A stretch of DNA of 9,275 nucleotides. Source: Bacilli bacterium. Its GTDB lineage: Bacteria > Bacillota_I > Bacilli_A > RF39 > UBA660. The notes beneath the pieces were generated by a model that did not search any database, had not been told where the DNA came from, and was given only the letters and a program-made list of their open reading frames with translations. A program made the translations under genes and the position numbers. The stretch's first letter is position 1. Every line of letters starts with the position of its first letter. The stretch is taken from the NCBI GenBank assembly GCA_007116525.1, contig SKIH01000029.1:1-9275 (forward strand). The letters are read 5' to 3'. This document shows, in pieces, positions 1 to 7,700 of the stretch.

Positions 1-9
1 CTTTATTTT

Positions 10-354
10 TTAACCACATTCACTATATGCTGTGTAGTCGTCACCAATTATATGGATTGCCCACTCACAACCTTCGATATCTGAAGCATCTAAATAACCA
101 TCATCAATAAGGTTTTCATCTCTTACTATTAGTTCATCACCATCGTTTATCGAACCATAATTATCAGAAACATATTCGCTCGCTGCATTTAATACAATCT
201 CTTCGGTTGTAAATGTGATTTCATCTAAATCAGCGCCTCCAAAGTTTCTATTAATCAAAACTACTGCAACAACTAATGCTAGAGCTAAAACTGCGATGAT
301 TTTAAATTCATCTGCTATCCCCCAACCTTTATTGTCTTTAAAAATACTTTTCAT
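10..354 (-). CDS. Small type IV pilin-like single-pass membrane protein, function unknown
   Basis: I do not recognise this 114-residue protein as a named family. Seen: a short basic N-terminus (residues 1-10, ending N-K-G), then W-G-I-A-D-E, then one hydrophobic helix at about residues 18-35, then an acidic extracellular-type domain with Cys96 and Cys113 near the end. This matches the architecture of type IV pilins and pseudopilins: a K-G prepilin cleavage site, an acidic residue at mature position +5 (here Asp instead of the usual Glu), a hydrophobic N-terminal helix, and a C-terminal two-cysteine loop. The segment around residues 82-93 (L-I-D-D-G-Y-L) precedes the loop. The start at 354 is supported by AGGAGG five bases upstream, overlapping the stop of the preceding regulator gene, so the two are probably co-transcribed and translationally coupled. 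Inferred role: a surface-exposed or pseudopilin component. It could instead be a simple N-anchored exported protein. No pilus assembly genes are visible here. Confidence 0.8.
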   Translation of the reverse strand: MKSIFKDNKGWGIADEFKIIAVLALALVVAVVLINRNFGGADLDEITFTTEEIVLNAASEYVSDNYGSINDGDELIVRDENLIDDGYLDASDIEGCEWAIHIIGDDYTAYSECG

Positions 355-359
355 AACTA

Positions 360-365
360 CCTCCT
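360..365 (-). promoter_or_regulatory. Shine-Dalgarno of the pilin-like gene, overlapping the upstream stop
   Basis: AGGAGG lies five bases before the ATG at 354. Its first two bases are the last two bases of the TAG stop of the upstream regulator gene. This placement supports the start choice and suggests translational coupling of the two genes. Confidence 0.85.
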
Positions 366-1023
366 AAAATAAATCCCTTTCTTTAATATCGTCTTTAAAA
401 CTGTATAACTTTGCTGGTCTCCCATTTTGAGACTCATTTTTGTAGCCAGTATCTTCTATTAACCCCAAATTAATAAATTTCTTTCTAAAATTCCTTCTAT
501 CAAAAGTCTTGTTTAATATTTGCTCATACGTTCTTTGAATTTCTGGTAGTGTAAAATCACTAGGAAACAAGTCTTTTAATACCGTACTATTAACAAGTTT
601 CTTTTTTAAGTACTCTCTTGAATCATTTACAATATCTAAATGATCATATCCGATTTTAGGTAAATTGTCTATATTAAACCACTCATAATCATATTCTATG
701 TCCTGTTGTTTTAAATCAACGATTGTACTATTAATTAAACCAACATAATTTATTCCAACTACCCTATTTTCGATATCTCTATCTAATTTACTATAAACAC
801 CATAAGGTTCATATGAAACTCCGTCTATTCCTACTATGTTTTTAATTATATAATCAAGTGTTTCACTATCTTCTTCTTCTTCTTTTAAAACTTCACTTGG
901 TAATACCCAATATCCTTTATACGGATCATCTTTTTTCTTTATCATAAAAACTTTAACTTGTCCTTCACTAACAGTGAATAAAGTTAAAATTATTTCTAGT
1001 ATGTTTTTCGGCTGATCTTTCAT
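364..1023 (-). CDS. NrtR-type transcriptional regulator: degenerate Nudix domain plus winged helix
   Basis: A 219-residue protein with two domains. Residues about 8-130 form a Nudix fold (hydrophobic strand I-L-E-I-I-L-T-L-F, then G-Y-W-V-L-P at 37-42). The catalytic box that normally follows has decayed: the usual R-E-x-x-E-E-x-G is replaced by Y-I-I-K-N-I-V-G, so hydrolysis is unlikely. Residues about 150-212 match the winged helix of NrtR regulators: F-T-L-P-E-I-Q at 157, R-R-N-F-R-K-K-F at 176-183, and the wing signature G-R-P-A-K-L-Y at 201-207. Known family members bind ADP-ribose or related nucleotides through the Nudix domain and repress NAD, sugar or other metabolic genes. The effector and targets here are unknown. 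A longer reading from GTG at 1032 is possible, but that GTG lies within the Shine-Dalgarno, so the ATG at 1023 is preferred. The gene has its own promoter and a candidate operator, and is followed nine bases later by a pilin-like gene. Family call firm; physiological role not. Confidence 0.88.
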   Translation of the reverse strand: MKDQPKNILEIILTLFTVSEGQVKVFMIKKKDDPYKGYWVLPSEVLKEEEEDSETLDYIIKNIVGIDGVSYEPYGVYSKLDRDIENRVVGINYVGLINSTIVDLKQQDIEYDYEWFNIDNLPKIGYDHLDIVNDSREYLKKKLVNSTVLKDLFPSDFTLPEIQRTYEQILNKTFDRRNFRKKFINLGLIEDTGYKNESQNGRPAKLYSFKDDIKERDLF

Positions 1024-1028
1024 AATAT

Positions 1029-1035
1029 TCACCTT
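1029..1035 (-). promoter_or_regulatory. Shine-Dalgarno that decides the regulator start
   Basis: AAGGTGA stands five bases before the ATG at 1023. An in-frame GTG at 1032-1030 is part of this same element and has no ribosome binding site of its own at a suitable distance, so the downstream ATG is the likelier start. Confidence 0.7.
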
Positions 1036-1043
1036 ATTTCTTT

Positions 1044-1060
1044 GTGTTTACTCTACACAC
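1044..1060. promoter_or_regulatory. Candidate operator: 17-bp interrupted palindrome over the transcription start
   Basis: Read on the minus strand the site is GTGTGTAGAGTAAACAC. Arms GTGT-n-TA and TA-n-ACAC are symmetric around a three-base centre, with one mismatched arm position. It begins three bases after the predicted -10 box and so covers the predicted transcription start, a classic repressor position. Since the first gene of the unit encodes an NrtR-type regulator, autoregulation through this site is a reasonable inference. I have not matched it to a published NrtR motif. Confidence 0.5.
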
Positions 1061-1062
1061 TT

Positions 1063-1091
1063 ATTTTATTACTTTTAGCCCTTAATGTCAA
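1063..1091 (-). promoter_or_regulatory. Sigma-A-type promoter of the regulator/pilin-like unit
   Basis: The -35 box TTGACA (1091-1086) is a perfect consensus match. After a 17-base spacer comes TAAAAT (1068-1063), five of six consensus bases. The -35 box uses the last bases of the U-tract of the rpoC terminator, so termination and restart are packed together. The predicted start is near 1056, leaving a leader of about 33 bases. Confidence 0.8.
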
Positions 1092-1115
1092 ATAAAAAGA
1101 CAGCATAGCTGTCTT
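1090..1115 (-). terminator. Intrinsic terminator of rpoBC
   Basis: A perfect eight-base-pair stem AAGACAGC / GCTGTCTT with a TAT loop is followed by a U-rich run (TTTTTATTT counting the stem end). The stem starts with the last two bases of the rpoC TAA stop, so the transcript ends immediately after rpoC. Confidence 0.88.
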
Positions 1116-4100
1116 AATCTAACAATTCTTTTTCTAAGGCTTCCATAGGTTCTTCTTTAAGAAGATCTATTTCTAAATCGAAGCTAGGATTTTTATATTT
1201 CTTAGCTCCTGTTCCCGCTGGAATTAACTTACCAATTATAACGTTTTCTTTAAGTCCTTCTAAATGGTCAACTTTACCTTGAAGAGCGGCATCAGTTAAC
1301 ATTCTAGTAGTCTCTTGGAAAGACGCTGCTGATAAGAACGACTCAGTTTCAAGAGATACTTTTGTAATACCACTTAAAACAGGTTTTCCTTTAGCAGGTA
1401 TTTTACCTTCTAAAATTGCCTTTTTATTTTCATTAGTGAATACACTTATATTCGAAGTTGTACCTGGCAACATCATTGTTGAACCAGAATCTGTAATTTT
1501 AATTCTAGAAATCATTCTTCTAGCAATTATTTCAATGTGCATATCTGCTAAGTCTTCACCTTGTGATCTATATACTTTCTGAATTTCAGAAACAACATAT
1601 TGTTGAACAGTAATAGGATTTGTAACTGCTAATAATTCTTTTGGACTAATAGCACCTTGGTTAAGTTTTTGTCCGGCAATTACTTTATCTCCTTTTTTAA
1701 CTATTAACTTAGTTGAATAGTTTGTTACGTGTTCTTTAGTTTCAACATCATTTTTAATAGTTACCGTATATCTACCTTTATCTTCTTCGATATCTATAAT
1801 TTCACCATTAATTTCAGCGATTGTTGATTTACCTTTTGGATTTCTAGCTTCGAATAACTCTTCTACTCTTGGTAAACCTTGAGTAATATCGTCACCAGCA
1901 ACACCACCAGAGTGGATTGTTCTCATCGTAAGCTGTGTACCCGGCTCACCAATAGATTGAGCTGCGATAATACCAACAGCTTCACCTACTTCAACAACGT
2001 TACCTGTCGAATGGTTAATACCATAACATTTTTGACATACACCTCTATCAACTTTACAAGTAAGAACACTTCTAATAGGAACTTTTGTAACACCAGCTCC
2101 GATTATTTTTTTGCTTACTTTATCATCAATAAATGTATTTGCTTCAACTAAAACATCTTTTGTTTTAGGGTCTATAATGTTTTTCCAAGTATACCTTCCT
2201 GCAATTCTCTCTTCTAAAGGTTCGATTAATGAACCGTCTTTATCATCGATAAATGCTTCAGCAACAATACCTTCTGAAGTATTACAATCCTCAGTTTTAA
2301 CAATCATATCTTGAACAACATCAACTAATCTTCTAGTTAAGTATCCTGCACCTGCAGTTTTTAAAGCTGTATCGGCAAGACCTTTTCTAGTACCATGAGT
2401 AGATGTAAAGAACTCTGTAACCGTAACACCTTCGATAAACGAAGATTTAACCGGTATTTCAATATACTCTAATGATGGCTTAGTAAATAATCCACGCATT
2501 CCTGCAAGCTGGTTATAATAACTAATATTACCACGCGCTTTAGAGTTAATCATAATTGAAACCGGATTTTCCAAGTCACCAACTATTTTCTTTTCAAGTT
2601 CTTTTTCTACATTATCCTTAGTATCTTCCCAAAGACTAATTACTTTAGCACTACGTTCAGTTTCAGTAATTAAACCACGTTTAAATTGTTTATTAATTTT
2701 TTCAACTTTTTCTTGGCTCTCAGCTACTAAACCTTCTTTTAATTCACTTTGATGAATATCTGTTATTGCAATTGAAATACCAGATCTCGTAGAATATATG
2801 AACCCTAAATCTTTAAGTTTATCTAATATAGAAGATGTATCAGTAGTTTTATATCTTTTATATATTTGTGCGATAATACTACCTAACTTCTTATTTCCAA
2901 ATGGTTCATTTAAAGGTGCATTTTTAATGTGCTCTTTTAAATTTGTTCCCATCTTAACAAAACATTCTTTCGGTGTAATATTTTCTATATTTTCAGCGCT
3001 TCCAACATTAATAAATTGGAAAGAGTCTGGGAATATTTCATTAAATATTAATTTACCTGGTGTAGTAATAATGTATTGATTTAAATATTCTTCTGGAAAT
3101 AATTTGTATTTAAATGATTTTACTGGAAGAGCGATTCTCGCATGAAGACAAATTTCTCTTCTTTCATAAGACATAATAGCCTCATTAATATCTTTAAATA
3201 CTCTACCTTCTCCCTCAACACCTGATTTTTCCATAGTTAAGTAATAATTACCTAAAACCATATCTTGAGTTGGAGTAACAATTGGTTTACCATCTGAAGG
3301 TTTCAAAATATTATTTGAACCTAACATTAATAATCTAGCCTCTGCTTGAGCTTCTTCACCTATTGGAAGATGGACAGCCATTTGGTCACCATCGAAGTCA
3401 GCATTAAACGCTGTACATACAAGCGGGTGAATTCTAATTGCTCTACCATTTATCAACCTAGGTTGGAAAGCTTGAATACCAAGTCTGTGAAGAGTCGGTG
3501 CTCTATTTAAAAGCACTGGATGTTCTTGAATTTTTTCTTCAACTACGTCCCATACTTTTGGATCTTGATTTTCTATCATTCTTTTAGCAGCTTTTATATT
3601 AGATGCTAATTCTTTTTTCATTAAACCATTTATAACATGTGGTTTGAAAAGCTCTAAAGCCATTTCTTTTGGAATACCACATTCATACATTTTTAAGTTA
3701 GGCCCAACAACGATAACTGAACGACCAGAATAATCAACACGCTTACCTAGTAAGTTTTGACGGAAACGTCCTTGCTTACCTTTAAGCATATTAGATAATG
3801 ATTTAAGTGGTCTATTTCCTGGGCCAGTAATATTTTTACCACGACGTCCATTATCAAATAGTGCATCTACAGCTTCTTGAAGCATTCTTTTCTCATTTTG
3901 AATAATTATCGATGGAGCTCCAAGGTCAAATAATTTTCTAAGTCTATTATTTCTATTTATAACTCTTCTATAAAGGTCATTTAAGTCACTAGCAGCAAAT
4001 CTACCACCATCAAGTTGAATCATAGGTCTTAACTCTGGTGGGATAACTGGAAGCGCTCTTAAAACCATCCACTCAGCCTTGTTACCAGATTGTTTTAGTG

Positions 4101-4749
4101 CTCCTAAAACTTCTAACCTTTTAATTAACTTAATTCTCGCTTGAGAAGTGTTATCTTTAATTTCAGCTAATTCTTTATTTATATCGTCAATTTCTTTATC
4201 TAAATCAACATCTTTTAATAATGTCTCTATTGCTTCTGCACCCATGCCTACTTTAAACTGATCTCCATAAATTTCATGATATTTACGATATTCACGGTCT
4301 GATATAGTTTGCTTTTTTTCAAGCGGAGCAGGACCTGGGTCTAAAACAACATGAGATACAAAGTATAAAACTTCTTCTAATTCTCTTGGAGTCATTTTCA
4401 AAACAAGTGCCATACGAGGTGGAACTCCTTTTGAAAACCAAATATGAGAAACAGGACTAGCAAGTTCAATGTGTCCCATTCTCTCTCTTCTAACTTTTGC
4501 AGAAGTTACTTCAACACCACAACGGTCACAAGTAACACCTTTATATCTAAGTCTTTTATACTTTCCACAATTACATTCAAAATCTTTACTTGGTCCAAAG
4601 ATTTTTTCACAAAATAATCCTTCTTTTTCAGGTTTTAAAGTACGATAGTTTATTGTTTCAGCTTTCGTAACTTCACCATAAGACCAACTTCTAATTTTAT
4701 CAGGAGATGCAATTCCAATTTTAATACCCTCAAAACTATTTACATTCAT
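1114..4749 (-). CDS. rpoC: DNA-directed RNA polymerase subunit beta'
   Basis: This 1211-residue protein is the beta' subunit, which with beta forms the catalytic cleft of RNA polymerase. The length is typical for Bacillota. In order: the N-terminal zinc ribbon with Cys59, Cys61, Cys74 and Cys77; the active-site loop N-A-D-F-D-G-D at 449-455, whose Asp451, 453 and 455 hold the catalytic magnesium; the bridge helix around G-L-A-D-T-A-L-K-T-A (from 790); the second zinc site Cys822, Cys898, Cys905, Cys908; and the trigger loop T-M-R-T-I-H with Met942 and His946. The large trigger-loop insertion of proteobacteria is absent. The ATG at 4749 shares one base with the rpoB stop (TAATG), with AAGGAG ten bases upstream, so it is probably translationally coupled to rpoB. 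Nothing suggests inactivation. Downstream there is no rpsL-rpsG-fusA cluster, which often follows rpoC in Bacillota; instead the transcript terminates. Confidence 0.99.
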   Translation of the reverse strand: MNVNSFEGIKIGIASPDKIRSWSYGEVTKAETINYRTLKPEKEGLFCEKIFGPSKDFECNCGKYKRLRYKGVTCDRCGVEVTSAKVRRERMGHIELASPVSHIWFSKGVPPRMALVLKMTPRELEEVLYFVSHVVLDPGPAPLEKKQTISDREYRKYHEIYGDQFKVGMGAEAIETLLKDVDLDKEIDDINKELAEIKDNTSQARIKLIKRLEVLGALKQSGNKAEWMVLRALPVIPPELRPMIQLDGGRFAASDLNDLYRRVINRNNRLRKLFDLGAPSIIIQNEKRMLQEAVDALFDNGRRGKNITGPGNRPLKSLSNMLKGKQGRFRQNLLGKRVDYSGRSVIVVGPNLKMYECGIPKEMALELFKPHVINGLMKKELASNIKAAKRMIENQDPKVWDVVEEKIQEHPVLLNRAPTLHRLGIQAFQPRLINGRAIRIHPLVCTAFNADFDGDQMAVHLPIGEEAQAEARLLMLGSNNILKPSDGKPIVTPTQDMVLGNYYLTMEKSGVEGEGRVFKDINEAIMSYERREICLHARIALPVKSFKYKLFPEEYLNQYIITTPGKLIFNEIFPDSFQFINVGSAENIENITPKECFVKMGTNLKEHIKNAPLNEPFGNKKLGSIIAQIYKRYKTTDTSSILDKLKDLGFIYSTRSGISIAITDIHQSELKEGLVAESQEKVEKINKQFKRGLITETERSAKVISLWEDTKDNVEKELEKKIVGDLENPVSIMINSKARGNISYYNQLAGMRGLFTKPSLEYIEIPVKSSFIEGVTVTEFFTSTHGTRKGLADTALKTAGAGYLTRRLVDVVQDMIVKTEDCNTSEGIVAEAFIDDKDGSLIEPLEERIAGRYTWKNIIDPKTKDVLVEANTFIDDKVSKKIIGAGVTKVPIRSVLTCKVDRGVCQKCYGINHSTGNVVEVGEAVGIIAAQSIGEPGTQLTMRTIHSGGVAGDDITQGLPRVEELFEARNPKGKSTIAEINGEIIDIEEDKGRYTVTIKNDVETKEHVTNYSTKLIVKKGDKVIAGQKLNQGAISPKELLAVTNPITVQQYVVSEIQKVYRSQGEDLADMHIEIIARRMISRIKITDSGSTMMLPGTTSNISVFTNENKKAILEGKIPAKGKPVLSGITKVSLETESFLSAASFQETTRMLTDAALQGKVDHLEGLKENVIIGKLIPAGTGAKKYKNPSFDLEIDLLKEEPMEALEKELLD

Positions 4750-7700
4750 TAAGCGTCATCTCCTTTTTCAATATTTTTTTCATTGAAGCGACTTGCAAGT
4801 TCTTCTTTTACTTCTTCTAAAGATAACTCGTCAATCACTCCGGTTAAATCGATATCTTTAATTTCATTTAAAGTTTTATAACCAACTTTTTCCAAAGCCT
4901 CAATTGCTTTACTACTCAAAGCAGTGTCTTCTAATAGAAATTCTTCTTCTATTTCTTCGACTTCTTCTACTTCGTCGACTTCATCAGCCTCTTTTAGCGC
5001 CAATTTAGCAGCTTCTTCTTTTTGATGTTCTAACTCTTCTAAGTCCCTAATCTCACGATACTTACCATCTTCTGATAAAACCGTAATATCAAGTCCTAAC
5101 GCTTGTAATTCTTTAATTAATACTCTAAATGATTCTGGAATACCAGGTTTTGGTATTGGATTTCCTTTAGCAAGCGCTTCGTAAACTTTAACACGACCTA
5201 CTACGTCATCTGACTTAACAGTCATAATCTCTTGTAATATGTTAGCCGCACCATATGCATACAATGCCCAAACTTCCATTTCACCAAATCTTTGTCCACC
5301 CATTTGAGCTTTACCACCAAGTGGTTGTTGCGTAACAAGTGAATAAGGTCCGATAGCTCTAGCATGTAGCTTATCATCGATCATGTGGTTAAGTTTTAGC
5401 ATATACATTACACCAACACTTATTTGATCATCGAAAGCTTCACCTGTTCTTCCATCGTAAAGTTTAAACTTACCACTTCTACCAAGTCCAGCTTCTTCAA
5501 GTGAATCTAATATTTCTTCTTTAGTTGCTCCATCAAAAACCGGTGTAGAAACATGAATACCTAATTTTTTAGCAGCCATACCTAAATGGATTTCTAAAAT
5601 TTGTCCGATATTCATACGAGATGGAACTCCAAGTGGATTTAATAAAATATCAATTTGTGTGCCATCTTTCATATATGGCATATCTTCTTCTGGTAACACA
5701 AGCGAAATAACTCCCTTATTACCATGTCGACCAGCGATTTTATCACCAACATTAACTTTTCTTTTCTTAGCAATATAAACACTTACTCTTCTAAGAACTC
5801 CTGGTCCTAGTTCGTCGCAATTTTCTTTTGTAAATACTTTTACATCTTGAACAATTCCGCCACCACCGTGTGGAACTCTAAGTGAAGTATCTCTAACTTC
5901 TCTTGTTTTTTCACCAAATATAGCATGCAAAAGTTTCTCTTCTGAAGTTAATTCAGCCACACCTTTTGGAGTAACTCTACCTACTAAAATATCATCGTCT
6001 CCAACAACTGTACCAATTCTTACAATACCAGTATCATCCAAGTTCTTTCTTGCATCCTCAGATACATTAGGAATATCTCTTGTAAATTCCTCTGGTCCTA
6101 ATTTAGTATCTCTACTCTCAATATCGTATTGATCTATATGAATAGATGTATAAACATCATCTTTTACTAATCTTTCGTTTATAACAACAGCATCCTCATA
6201 GTTATAACCATCGTAGTTCATAAATGCTACAGTTAAGTTTTTACCAACAGCCATCTCACCAAGTTCAGTAGATGCACCATCTGCAATAACCATACCTTTT
6301 TTAACTTTATCTCCAGCTTTTACAATTGGTTGTTGATTATAACAAGTATTAGAGTTTGTAATTTCAAATTTATCTAAATAATAAGTTTCTTCTGCCTTTT
6401 TAGTTTTAACAACTATTTTTTTAGAGTCAACATAACTTACGACACCATCAGCTTTAGATTTAACTAAAACTCCAGAGTCATATGCTGATATAGCCTCTAT
6501 ACCAGTACCAACAAGTGCTGATTCTGGTTTAATCAAAGGAACTGCTTGTCTTTGCATGTTTGAACCCATAAGAGCTCTTTTACCATCATCATGCTCCAAA
6601 AATGGAACTCCAGATGTCGTAATAGAAACTGTTTGTTGAGGCGAAACATCTAAGAAGTCAATATCTTCCTTACTTGCCATAACAGTCTCACCACGATTTC
6701 TTGCAGAAATCTTATCTTCTTTTATATATCCCTCTTCGTCTAAAAAAGTTGTAGCTTGTGAAATATAGTAAGGTAATTCCTCATCAGCAGTCATGTATAC
6801 TATTTCATCTGTTACTTTTTGATCAACTACTCTTCTATATGGAGACATTATAAATCCATATTCATTAATCTTTGCATAACTTGCAAGTTGAGTAATAAGA
6901 CCAATATTTGGTCCCTCTGGAGTTTCAATAGGACATAGTCTACCATAATGGGAAACGTTAACGTCACGAACTTCCATACTTGCTCTTTCTCTAGATAAAC
7001 CACCAGGTCCTAGTGATGTTAATCTTCTTTTAGCAGACATTTCACTAACTGGGTTTGTTTGATCTAAAAATTGTGAAAGTTGAGAACTTCCAAAAAACTC
7101 TTTTATAGCAGCTGTAAGTGGTCTAATATTAATAAGTGACTTTGGTGTAACTTCATTAATATCTTGAGTAGACATTCTATCTCTAACCATTTTTTCAATT
7201 CTTTTAATACCAATTCTAAATTGATTTTGCAATAATTCTCCAACTTGCTTAACACGTCTATTAGATAAGTGATCTATCTCATCGTATTGTCCTATTCCTT
7301 CAAATAAATTCAAGTAATAAGAAATAGATGCATAAATATCTGAAATTGTTAATCTTTTTTCTTCTATAGAAGGATCGCTACCTACTATTGGAACAACTTT
7401 ATCAGGATTTGTCTTAGAATATACTTTAATAACTTGAACTTTATTATAAGTATCTAATTCTACATTTATTGGAACTTCTGTAATTCCATATCCTTCGTCT
7501 AGTAGTTCCTTTAATTTAAGTAATACTTCTTTATCAACTTTCGTTCCTTTTTCAAATATTACTTTTTTACCTTTTTTAATATCTTCAGCAAGTACAGTAT
7601 CCATTAATCTATCAAAAACATTAAGTTTTTTATTAAACTTATATCTACCTACTTTAGCTAGGTCATATTTAAACGCATCAAAAAATCTAGCGATTAATTG

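Noticed and set aside
871..890. Short TTC repeat as a possible phase-variable tract
   Set aside because: It encodes a run of Glu codons in the regulator; a handful of imperfect triplets cannot shift the frame and is ordinary in AT-rich acidic proteins.
1024..1032. GTG start at 1032 for the regulator
   Set aside because: The GTG falls inside the Shine-Dalgarno element that serves the ATG at 1023.
1879..3079. Plus-strand open frames inside rpoC (1879-2151, 2111-2314, 2798-3079)
   Set aside because: They lie antisense to highly conserved rpoC coding sequence, and their translations resemble no known protein and look like random reverse-strand readings.
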